Assembly: GCF_040369795.1 (NCBI RefSeq)
Contig: NZ_AP028955.1
Location: forward strand, 992,001 to 1,056,000
DNA: 64,000 nt
Reading direction: 5' to 3'
Origin: Spiroplasma_E ixodetis_B
Lineage (GTDB): Bacteria; Bacillota_I; Bacilli_A; Mycoplasmatales; VBWQ01
Position numbers and translations under genes: made by a program. Numbering within the stretch: position 1 is the stretch's first letter; every line of letters begins with the position of its first letter. This document shows, piece after piece, positions 52,936 to 62,623 of this stretch. The notes below the pieces were generated by a model. The model saw only the letters and a program-made list of their open reading frames with translations, had not been told where the DNA came from and made no database searches.

Positions 52936-54471
52936 TTATTTAATAATTAAAGACTCACTTGTCATAACAGTTGGTTTAACTAAACCCAAAACTTCTAATA
53001 GCGTTGGAGCAATATTTGCTAAGCAACCACCTGATTTTAATTTTAATCCTGTTTTACAAATAATAAATGGTACTGGTTGTGATGTATGTTTTTTATTAGG
53101 ATTACCCTCTTTATCAATCATGATTTCAGCATTACCATGATCAGCAGTAATCATTAAAATACCATTCACTTTTTTTATTGCTTGATACAATTTTCCAAGA
53201 CATTCATCAATAACATCAATCGCATCAATGGCAGCATTTAAAAAACCAGTATGACCAACCATATCTGGATTAGCAAAATTTAAAAACATAACATCATATA
53301 TGTTTTTAGAAATTTCACTTTCTAAACGAGTAGTAGTTTCGCGAGCACTCATTTCTGGTTTTAAGTCATAAGTTGCTACTTTTGGTGAAGGAATTAAAAT
53401 TCTTGTTGATAGTGGATATTCAACATCAACACCACCATCAAAAAAATAAGTTACGTGTGCATATTTTTCAGTTTCAGCAATTCGTAATTGATGATATTGA
53501 TTTTTACTTAATCATTCCCCTAAAGCATCAAACATTGATATAGGTGGAAAAATAACACCTTGTGGTTTAACACTTTTAGCATATTCCATCATTGAAATAA
53601 AAAAAGTATTTTTTAATGTTGGTATTTTCATACTAATATTAAAATCATATTTATTATTTGTTAATGCTGATGCTAATTGAATTGCACGATCAGGACGGAA
53701 ATTAGCAAAAATAATGCTATCGTTATTAGTAATATTACCATTATTAATTTCAGAATTATAAGCAGGCATAATAAATTCATCATTACGACCAGCACTATAT
53801 TCTGCATTAACATAAGCAATAGGATTAATAAATGAAGCGCCTTCATGATTAACTATTACATCATATGCTATTTTTAAACGATATCAACGTTTATCGCGAT
53901 CCATAGCATAATATCTTCCTGAAATAGTAGCAACCATACCAACACCTAATTGTTTCATAGTTTTTAATAACTGTTCAATATAAATTTTAGAAATATCAGC
54001 TTTTGTATCACGACCATCTAAAATAGCATGAACATAAACATTCTTAAAATTTTGTTGTTTAGCAATTTCTAATAATGCCAAAATATGATTAATATGAGCA
54101 TGTACTCCACCATCACTTAGTAAACCAATAATATGAACATTACTATTATTATTTTTGGCATGATTAATTGCTGACAATATTGTTTCATTTTTAAAAAATG
54201 TTTTATCATTTATTGACTTATTAATTAATGTTAATGACTGATAAATTACTCTACCGGCACCAATTTGTAAATGCCCAACTTCAGAGTTTCCCATTTGTCC
54301 TTCTGGCAAACCAACTGCAAAGCCAGAAGCTGAAACTTCAGTATGCGGATAAGTTTTTAATAAATAATCCAAATTAGGTTTTGTTGCAGAACTAATAGCA
54401 TTAGTTGCACTAGATTTTGCAATACCAAAACCATCTAAAATACATAGTAATATTGGTTGTTTTGTTTTCAT
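52936..54471 (-). CDS. gpmI: 2,3-bisphosphoglycerate-independent phosphoglycerate mutase
   Basis: 511 residues, an alkaline-phosphatase-fold Mn enzyme interconverting 3- and 2-phosphoglycerate. Motifs: CILDGFGIA (metal Asp), GQMGNSEVGHLQIGAGR (catalytic Ser), LSDGGVHAHINH, HAILDGRDTK, NFRPDRAIQLA, NFANPDMVGHTGF and MITADHGNAE (metal ligands). I chose the ATG at 54469-54471, preceded by GAGGTG. The upstream protein's stop lies 18 bp before this ATG, so they are in one operon. Confidence 0.96.
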
Positions 54472-54488
54472 AAATTTCACCTCATATT

Positions 54489-55865
54489 TTATTTAATAAC
54501 TTGTAACTGATGTTTAAAATTATCAGATTTAAAAATAGTAATCATTTTAGTAATAAAATCAGTAATACATTGATAATGAACAGCACTCAAAATAACAATA
54601 TCTTTTTTAAAAACTATTTTAATAGATTGCTTTTTAGTAATTTTAGTAATTATTGTTTTTAAATCACAAATTGATTTTAAATCTTCACTTAATAAAATAA
54701 CCATACTAGGATTATCACTAATATTATTAGAAAGAAATAAAATAGTATTACTACTATTAGCTAATAAATTGTGTCCTTTAATTTCCATTAAATTATAATC
54801 TAATAAATCATTATTAAAAGAATAATGAGTAATTTTCAAATTATCAATAACTTCTGAATAATAACCATAAGCAAAAGTCTGCGATAAATTTTCTATTATA
54901 TCTTGAGATACTATACGCCATTTTGAAAATGACTTCAATAGTTCTTTATGAATTTTTTGTAATTGTCATAAATCTTGATAATTAGTAATATTAGTTATCG
55001 GTGCTATTGGTTGAATATTTTCAGGCTGATTAATTGCTCTAATTTTTTTATTAATAGCATTAATAGCAATAATGATTGGTTTTTTAGCATTAATAAAAAA
55101 GTTTTCAATTCGTTGTTTATTACCTGCTATTAATGTTATTTTTCGCTGATATTTATTAGTTTTAATAGCAACAACTGCTATTTTTTGCAAATTAATAATT
55201 TCTTGTAATTCAACTTCATTAAATTTTTTTAAATAACTATATTCTTTTTTATTTTGCAATAAAATTAACTGTTCTAATGATAATTTTTGTTGTAATAAAG
55301 AATTAATGATACATTCACTTTGCAATATTTGTTTTCTATTTATCTTTAAATTATTAAGAACAACAATAAAATTTTGTTCACTAATAGAAATAGAACTAAA
55401 ATTAGAAGTTTTATAATTTAATTGTTTCATCAAACTATTTGTAAATAATTTAGCACCAATTTTATTATTAACTAATGATTGATGATGACTTTCATTGATG
55501 GTTAAATATAATGGAATATCGTTAATAACGATTGGTCCACTATTAACCTTAACTAAATGAATATAAGTATTAGGAATAAGAGTATTATTAACATCAATTA
55601 CTTCACCAGTAAAATATTCATTAGTAATAATACCTTTGTCACTAACAATACTATCACTACTAGGAGCAAAAATAGTTTTAGTACAAATAATAAAGCCAAT
55701 TTGTTCTAATTGATTATTGTCTTCACCATTTTTACTAAACAATGCTAAAATTTCTGACTTATTCCTAAAAGCATTGACAAAAGTGGTTGCCGGAAAGGCA
55801 CGATGTTTAATTTTTTTTGTTAGTTTTGTTCACATACTTTTAATTTGTATCTTTGATAATTCCAT
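54489..55865 (-). CDS. Alanyl-tRNA-synthetase-related protein (editing/C-terminal-like, no catalytic core)
   Basis: 458 residues, ATG with AGGAG nine bases upstream. Residues about 55-175 run in the order of AlaRS editing domains: TIFAPSSDSIVSDKGII, EVIDVNN, TYIHLVKVNSGPI, then LTINESHHQSLVNNKIGAKL where AlaRS has the HxATHLL zinc motif. Then comes NRKQILQSECIINSLLQQ. The class II aminoacylation core is absent. The zinc His pattern is only partly kept (HH), and the C-terminal DHHA1-like part is weak. It may be a decayed or repurposed trans-editing protein. The assignment rests on reading similarity only. Lies between tpiA and gpmI. Confidence 0.55.
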
Positions 55866-55906
55866 GTTTAGTTAACTCCTTATTTTTATTAGTAATTTAA
55901 ATAGAG

Positions 55907-56656
55907 TTAAATTAGTAAATCAAAAAAAGATTGTGGTACTAATGAAGCACCTCCAACTAATGCACCATCAATGTCAGGTTCAGAAAGTATTAATTTAATA
56001 TTATCGGTTTTTACTGAACCACCATACTGAATACGTACTTGTTCTGCAACATTTTTATTATATAATTCACTAATAAATTCACGAATCATTTTACAAACCG
56101 TTTGGGCTTGTTGAACTGTTGCTGTTTTACCAGTACCAATTGCTCATATTGGTTCATAGGCAATTACTAATTTAGCAATATTTTCTGCTTTAATATTTTT
56201 TAATGCTAACTTAATTTGATTTTTAATTACTTCGTTAGTTTTTTTATTTTCATATTGGTTTAAAGTTTCACCACAACATAAAATCGGTATAATATTAGCA
56301 TTAAATAGCGAATGTAATTTTTTATTTATTGTTTCATCTACTTCGTTAAAATATATTCTGCGTTCAGAATGACCAATAATAACATGACTAACCATCATAT
56401 CTTTTAGCATCTTAATTGAAATTTCACCAGTATATGCACCTTCGGTTTCATAATGACAATTTTGAGTTGCAATAATTAAAGCAGAAATTTTATTCATTTT
56501 TAATAAAGGTAAATTAGTAAAACTAGCTGCTATTCCATAATCATATTTAATATTTTTAGTTTTTATTAATTTATTAAATTCATTTAAAAAAAATTGAGTT
56601 TCTTCTATATTTTTATACATTTTCCAATTTCCAATAATAATCTTTTTACGTTCCAT
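55907..56656 (-). CDS. tpiA: Triosephosphate isomerase
   Basis: 249 residues. Active-site residues: Lys in GNWKMYKN, His in VIIGHSERR, Glu in IAYEPIWAIGTGK; the phosphate loop reads IQYGGSVKTDN and GALVGGASL. ATG at 56654-56656 follows AAAGGAG by six bases, a clear start. The same reading frame also extends upstream without a stop into the nagB C-terminus, so a read-through nagB'-tpiA product is formally possible. Intact. Confidence 0.96.
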
Positions 56657-56667
56657 TTGTTTCTCCT

Positions 56668-57422
56668 TTAAGTTAATTTTTTTTGATATAGTTGGCTTTA
56701 ATAATGTTGCTGCTTCTTCAGTAATAATAATTGTAACATCATCATGATTTTGTAAAAAAGTACACGGATAATTTGGAGAAACTTTACCTTCAACTAACTC
56801 TCGAATAAGCTTGTGCTTTATTAGTTCCTGTAGCAATCAAAACAATCAATTTAGCTTGTAAAATAGTATGAATAACCATAGTAACAGCTTTGGTTGGTAC
56901 ATCTTCAACTTTAGAAAAAAATCTTTTATTAGCTTCAATTGTTTCTTTGGTTAAATTAACAACATGTGTTTTACTACTTGCAAGAGTACCTGGCTCATTA
57001 AAAGCAATATGACAATTAGTACCTAAGCCCAATATTTGTAAATCAATTGGTCCTTTTTCTTTTAATAATTTTTCATACTCTTCCACATTTTGGTCTAAAT
57101 CACCAATACCTTTAGGAACATACGTATTTTTTAAATTAAGACTTTTAATATGATTAAATAATTGATGATTCATAAAATAACGATAACTTTTTACATGATC
57201 TGGAGTTAAACCAACATATTCATCTAAATTAAATGTTACGACTTTTGATCAATCTCTTTTGTTATTTTTTGCATCTGCTATTAATAAATCATATGTTTCA
57301 ATTGGACTACTTCCCGTTGCTAATCCTAAAATAGCATTTGGTTTAACTTTAATAATATCAATAATAATTTTGCTTAATAATTGAGCAACCTCAGTTTTAT
57401 CTTTTAAAATAATTAATTTCAT
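56668..57422 (-). pseudogene. nagB: Glucosamine-6-phosphate deaminase, frameshifted near the 3' end
   Basis: The first about 205 residues are normal NagB: ILGLATGSSPIETYDLL, VVTFNLDEYVGL, DLQILGLGTNCHIAFNEPG. Near 56806 an extra T turns AIRELVEGKVS into AYSRVS-stop, removing about 45 residues. The correct frame continues (VTIIITEEAATLLK). An A8 run at 56677-56684 then removes the likely natural stop: with seven A it would read KKLT-stop just before the tpiA ribosome site. It would convert glucosamine-6-phosphate to fructose-6-phosphate. It is damaged unless these are assembly errors. Confidence 0.87.
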
Positions 57423-57487
57423 AATTTAAAAACCCCTTATATTACTTACTTATTCTTGCTGATATGCGATTTTTACTTCACATATTG

Positions 57488-58642
57488 TTAAAAAATATCA
57501 TTATTCTTAGTTAATACAATAATATCTGCTAATTTACCAATAACAATATCACCAGTTTTATTTGCGATTCCTACTTGTTTAGCGCTATTATAATAAGCCA
57601 TTTTGATGCAATCTTGTCAATTATTATTAGTAATTTTTAATAAATTTTTAAAACCAGCAATCATTGTTGCGATGCTGCCTGCTAATTTTCCGGTTGCTTC
57701 AAAAGTAACCTTATTATTACTTTTAATGACAGGTAATGGTCCCAATAAATACTTACCATCAGGCTGTCCTTTCACACTCATGGCATCAGTAATCATACAA
57801 ATTCCATTGGCATCTTTAATTTTATATGTTATTGCTAAAATATCAATATCAACATGAATTCCATCACAAATTAACTCAGTAACTAATTGATCATAATATA
57901 ATGATGCTGGAACAACACCAGGATCACGATGATTATAGGGGCTCATTGCATTATAAAGATGGGTAATATGCGTTAAACCATATTCAACAGTTTTAGTTAT
58001 TTCTTTAAAGGCAGCATTACTATGACCAACACTAGGAATAATATTATTTTTGATTAATGAATAAATAAAATTTGAATTTTTATTATTTAAATTAGGAACT
58101 ATCTCAGGAGCATAAAAAATAAATTTTAAATTTTTGTTAATAATTATATTTAAAGATTTTACTAAATTAAGATGAGGAACATGAAGTAATGACGGAGTAT
58201 GTGCTCCTTTTTGTAATTCTGAGATAAAAGGCCCTTCTAAATACGCACCAATAATTCGTGCCTTGTTACCTTTATTTTCTGTTTTCATATACTTAGCAAA
58301 TACTGAAAGAATATTATCAATTTCTTTTTTGTTGGCAGTAACTGTTGCATAACAAAACTTTGTTACTCCCTCTTTTGGAACTAATTTTCCAAAATTATTA
58401 ATTGATTCAATGGTGCCATCCATTAAACTATAGCCATAACCTCCATGTACATGTAAATCAATAAAACCAGGTATTATTGTTTGATTATGACAATCAATAA
58501 CCTGAGCATCTTGAAATTCATAATTATACTTTCCTTCATTAATTTGGAAAATTAAATTATCTTTAATTACTAAAAAACCATTATTTATTATTTTCTTAAT
58601 ACTAATTATTTTCGCATTATTTAAAACTAAAATTTTAGACAC
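57488..58642 (-). CDS. nagA: N-acetylglucosamine-6-phosphate deacetylase, C-terminus probably clipped
   Basis: About 384 residues of an amidohydrolase. Signatures: IIPGFIDLHVHGGYG (metal His pair), GAYLEGPFISELQKGAH, IPSVGHSNAAFKE, THLYNAMSPYNHRDPG and MITDAMSVKG (catalytic Asp). The frame ends at TAA 57488. One more T in the T6 run there would give IFLTICEVKIAYQQE-stop, the normal family ending. So the last about 15 residues are lost, or a T was dropped in assembly. GTG at 58640-58642 is preferred (AGAAGG six bases upstream); TTG at 58645 is possible. It removes the acetyl group before NagB. Confidence 0.88.
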
Positions 58643-58737
58643 CAATACCCTTCTTTCTAGAATTATTAATTATTTAAAATTGCTAATGACACTATTATAC
58701 CTAAAATTTTAACTTAAACCTAAATCTAAGAAAAATA

Positions 58738-58760
58738 ATTAAAAAAAGGCTTAATTGCCT
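58738..58760 (-). terminator. Rho-independent terminator after tRNA-Phe
   Basis: A short stem (AGGC / GCCT with AATTAA) is followed by seven T on the minus strand, 14 bp after the tRNA 3' end. Confidence 0.65.
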
Positions 58761-58773
58761 ATATTTTAAATAA

Positions 58774-58849
58774 TGGTGGCTCGAAGCGGATTCGAACCAC
58801 TGACACTTCGCTCTTCAGGCGAATGCTCTACCAACTGAGCTATCGAGCC
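58774..58849 (-). tRNA. tRNA-Phe (GAA)
   Basis: 76 nt including an encoded CCA. Acceptor GGCTCGA/TCGAGCC, D arm GCTCAGTTGGTAGAGC, anticodon stem TTCGC/GCGAA with loop CTGAAGA (anticodon GAA), T arm with GTTCGAATC. Full cloverleaf. Confidence 0.96.
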
Positions 58850-58861
58850 GTTACCTATACA

Positions 58862-58891
58862 ATAATAGCATATAAAAGTAAAAAATAACAA
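58862..58891 (-). promoter_or_regulatory. tRNA-Phe promoter
   Basis: Minus strand TTGTTA (58886-58891), 18-bp spacer, TATTAT (58862-58867), 12 bp before the tRNA 5' end. Confidence 0.65.
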
Positions 58892-58945
58892 GGGGTTAAA
58901 ACTTATTTTTTAATTTATTTAAATATATATTTATTTTTTTGCTAA

Positions 58946-59570
58946 TTATCTTCTAATTACATATCTTCTTCAACAAAGTTTTTCAGTTTTTGGCATTAAG
59001 TGATTTGAGTCTCTTCTAATTTCTTCTTTTCAATTATTATTTGATAAATCAGTAGCCTCATTTTCTTTAGCAATATTTGCTTGTAAAAATATATTATTAC
59101 CAATAATATTTAATGATTCACTTCTTTGAAATTCATGATCACTACATACATCATTTACTAAACTTTTGACAATTTTCAATAAATTTATCCTGTCATTCTT
59201 TAAACTCTTCGGAATTAATTGTCTTAGTTAAATCAACATCACAATAATAAGTTAATATTTCTTTTCAAACATTACGTCATAATTTTCTCATATTATTATG
59301 AGGAGTTTTAACTTTCAATTTTTTAATCAAAAAATCAAAATCTTGAATTTTATTTCTTCTTCAACAATTTAATAATGCAGTAATAATCGGAATTACTAAT
59401 TGTTTATTATTTATTTTTTCTATTATTTCTTGTTTTTTATTTTCAAGATCTTCTAATCTAATTATACGTTCTTTTTCTAATTCTTGTAAAATATTAAAAT
59501 ACTCTTGATATTCTTTTATTGCTTGTGAACATATTATTAATTTAATTATTACTTCTCATTTGTTTATAAG
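58946..59570 (-). pseudogene. Hypothetical coiled-coil protein remnant
   Basis: Reads YFNILQELEKERIIRLEDLE then KKQEIIEKINNK, a likely coiled coil. About 75 residues with several Trp (TGA) codons follow. A frameshift lies near 59173, and the rest runs SLVNDVCSDHEFQRSE to WRRYVIRR-stop at 58946. No start codon remains upstream of a TAA near 59573. Family unknown. Confidence 0.5.
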
Positions 59571-59948
59571 TTAAATATCCATTTTAATCATTCTTTCCAT
59601 TAGTTCAAATATGCCTCTTATAACCCACTATTTAATCCGATAATTTATTTATGTTTTATAAATAAATTCAATATATATCTAACTAAAGTAATGTTTGCTC
59701 ATATATTGAAAAACAAAATCAATAGCTTTTTTAATATTTGGTCAATAATTTGGTAATATTTTTCTTATATTATGTTTTATAGCTAATCAAAAATGTTCAA
59801 TTGGATTTAAATTAGGATAATATGGCGGAAGAAATAATAGTTTGCGTCCAGCATTTTCAATTAATTGTTGTGTTAATTTAGATTTATGAAACGTTGCATT
59901 ATCTAAAACTATAATTTGTCCACGCTTTAATACTGGAATTAGTATATT

Positions 59949-60987
59949 AGACATATTCCGTAAATAAATTTTTTAAAAGTCAATTAATAATTTAAAATTT
60001 ATTTTATAATTTCTTTATTAATAAATTAATAAGGTGTTGATAAAAATGAATTTTGAAAATTTAAAAAAATTAAAAAATGAACAATTTTGTAGATATTTTG
60101 GTATAAAACGTTTTCATTTTGATGAAATGTTAACAAAATTAATTGAAATAGAAAATTTAAAAAAAACTAAAGGTAGAAAATATAAACTTTCAGTTGAAGA
60201 AAGCTTGATGATGACTTTAGTATACTGAAAAGAATATTATACTTTTTTCAAAATGAGTATTAAATATAAAATGAGTACATCAAGTTGTTTTCGAAATATT
60301 ACTTGAGTAGAAAATAAACTTAGTGATGACAAAGATTATCAGTTTTTAAAAACAAAATATAAATCAAAAATTGAGAAAAAACAAGAAGATTTAAATGAAT
60401 TTCAATTTTATTTAATTGATTCAACTGAAATTGAAATTGAAAGACCAACTAAAAAAAATACAGTTAGAATATTTTTCTGGTAAAAGTTGAATGTTTTCTA
60501 TAAAATTTCAAATTATATATGACTTTTTTAATAAAAAAATTGTTGATATTTTTGCTGATAATGGAAAAGTACATGATTTTCAAATATTAAAAAATTCAAA
60601 TCTTGAATTTTCAGAAAAAACAATAATTATTGGTGATTTGGGATATCAAGGAATACAAAATATTTATAAAAATACTATATTACCAATTAAAAAAACTAAA
60701 AATAAAAAATTAACTAAACAAGAAAAAATCTACAATAAAATTATTTCAAAAATTAGAATTAAAGTTGAACATGTTTTTGCTTGATTAAAAAGATTCAAAA
60801 TTTTAATAAATAAATGTAGAAAAAGTATATTTAGACTTATGTACTTAAAATTTAACTTACTTTGTGAAATTTTTAATAAAACAAAACCATTAAAATAAAA
60901 AAATATTAAATTCTATAATTATTAACACTAAAAAATTTATAAATATTATTATTGACAATTGATTAAATTTATTTACGGAATATGTCT
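59949..60987 (+). mobile_element. IS5-like element copy 5 (1039 bp)
   Basis: Ends AGACATATTCCG and CGGAATATGTCT, ATT duplications at 59946-59948 and 60988-60990. Short form. Inserted in an IS630 transposase. Confidence 0.93.
60046..60898 (+). pseudogene. IS5-family transposase, copy 5, best-preserved orfA
   Basis: orfA is open with the HTH and LIDSTEIE Asp. orfB is open to 60898 with DLGYQG and VEHVFAWLKR. The C after the A8 run near 60458 is missing, so a -1 slip would not enter orfB; a +1 or -2 shift would be needed. This is the least damaged copy in the window. Confidence 0.82.
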
Positions 60988-61178
60988 ATTGTTTACATAT
61001 GATTCAAAAATTTTACTGTTGCAATGTCCTTCAAATGCTCATAGGGCTTTTAATTTACCTTTATTTAGTGAACCAATTATAATCATTCTTTTTATTTTAT
61101 ATGCGGGTTTATTATCAAATAATCTTTTACCTTTTTCAGATCAATCATATTTATAAAATTCAGGAATAGCAACCTTTT

Positions 61179-61987
61179 TTAGGACTGTTTTTTGGTAGAC
61201 ATTTGTGCTTGGTATTTTATGGGGGTTAAGTAGTTTAGAGCGCTGTGGATTATTATGTTGTTGTATCAATTGATATAATCAAATAATTATAATTTTAATT
61301 GGATTAATGATGTAAAATTTTTACATCATTAATAAACTCTGTTTTGAAAGTTTTGAAAGTTGCTTCAGCAACAGCGTTATCATAAGGACAACCTTTTTTG
61401 CTTAAAGAGCGGGTAATATTGAAGGCTAATAAAAGTTTATCAATAGTTTTATTATTAAATTCATTACCGCGATCGCTATGAAATATTTGAATATTTTTTA
61501 AACAACGATTTGAGCGCATAAATGCTTGATATACTAATGATGCATCTTTTTTAGTACCTACACTATGCCCAATAATTTCGCGATTATACAGGTCGATTAA
61601 TAAGCAAATATAGTTTCATTTACCATTAACTTGAACATAAGTTAAATCACTAACAATAACTTCATTTTTAAGCCTATTATTAAAGTCTCTATTAACAAGA
61701 TTAGTAATTTGACTATCATTGACTTTATTATGATAATTTTTGTATGATAATTTAGTGTATTTTGATATTAAATTATGTTTATTCATAATTTTTTTAATTT
61801 TTCGTCTTGATAAATTAATTTTCTTTTCTTTTAGAACAACTTTTAATCTTCTTGTTCCATAAGCTTCTTTATTTTCTTTAAAAGCGCTAATAACAGTTTC
61901 ATCATACATATTATTTTGAATTTTATCTTCTTTTTTCTTGAAATTAAAATAATATGTTGATTTAGAGATTTTTAAAAAACGACACAT
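61179..61987 (-). pseudogene. IS3-family transposase OrfB, copy 4
   Basis: Open to TEFINDVKILHH, where a short rearrangement near 61320 (ACATCATTAAT repeated) shifts the frame after the catalytic Glu. The last about 45 residues are out of frame. Confidence 0.83.
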
Positions 61988-62028
61988 TGTACGAATTTTA
62001 TATTTAACTTTATTTTTAGTAATAATTT

Positions 62029-62307
62029 CTATTTTCTGCCTATTATTAGTGCTGTTTGCTTTAAAATATCATTTTCCATTCTTAATTGTTTTAATTCTTT
62101 TCTTAATTTAATTAATTCATTTTCTTCAACAGAACGGTTATCTTTGGTTTTAAAACTGCCTGAATTAGTAAATTGCTTAATTCAATTATAATTAGCTGCT
62201 CTTGTAACATTGTACTCTTTAGCAAGACAAGACACTGACTTACCAGTTTGATATAAAGCTACTATTTATTTTTTAAATTCATCTGAATATGAGTTAATAT
62301 TGGCCAT
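62029..62307 (-). pseudogene. IS3-family transposase OrfA, copy 4, with a stop
   Basis: TAA replaces the Gln codon in EFKKQIVALY (near 62268), so OrfA stops after 13 residues. The remainder is in frame to 62029. Confidence 0.83.
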
Positions 62308-62383
62308 AATTATAATTCCTTTCTTTTAACTAATTTGTTCAATTGTCTACGTAATTAGTGTCCAATAAAGTGTAACCCATCCA

Positions 62384-62486
62384 TTTCTTCGAAATCTTGA
62401 TTATCACATGCAATAACTAAACTTGTGCTAACTGTAGTTAAAACAATTGCCGACATTAATCTTAATACCGATTTTATAATATTCAT
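62384..62486 (-). pseudogene. Lipoprotein 5' stub cut by IS3
   Basis: ATG at 62484-62486 begins a lipoprotein signal peptide, NIIKSVLRLMSAIVLTTVST, with lipobox LVIAC (Cys26). After eight more residues the IS3 end begins. The mature protein is missing from the window. Confidence 0.7.
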
Positions 62487-62623
62487 ATTTTTTTCATCAA
62501 TCTTTAAATCTTTTTTACTATACCTATTATATATAATTTTTGTTATATTACATTAATTATTATTTTATTATGATTTGAGTGTTTACTTAAAATTTAATCT
62601 GTATAATTAAATGAAAATTACCT

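Larger units (their letters stand above)
59679..61161 (-). pseudogene. IS630-family transposase C-terminal part, split by an IS5-like copy
   Basis: Two pieces, 60991-61161 and 59679-59948, join in frame across the IS. They read the DDE_3 C-terminal half: KRMIIIGSLNKGKLKALW, IIVLDNATFHKSKLTQQ (second Asp), then LLFLPPYYPNLNPIEHFW (the Glu motif typical of IS630/Tc1). The N-terminal half and first Asp are missing at the IS3 junction (61162). Inactive remnant. Confidence 0.88.
61162..62383 (-). mobile_element. IS3-family element copy 4 (about 1222 bp)
   Basis: Right end GGAATAGCAACC at 61162 and left end ...ACCCATCCA at 62383. It joins an IS630 remnant on one side to a lipoprotein stub on the other, so a deletion accompanied or followed insertion. 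Confidence 0.88.

Noticed and set aside
57603..57857. Plus-strand 84-codon frame
   Set aside because: Antisense to nagA, which has full family motifs.
43463..58645. Many in-frame TGA codons that would suggest widespread pseudogenes
   Set aside because: They fall at conserved Trp positions; the genome uses code 4, so only TAA, TAG and frameshifts were counted as lesions.
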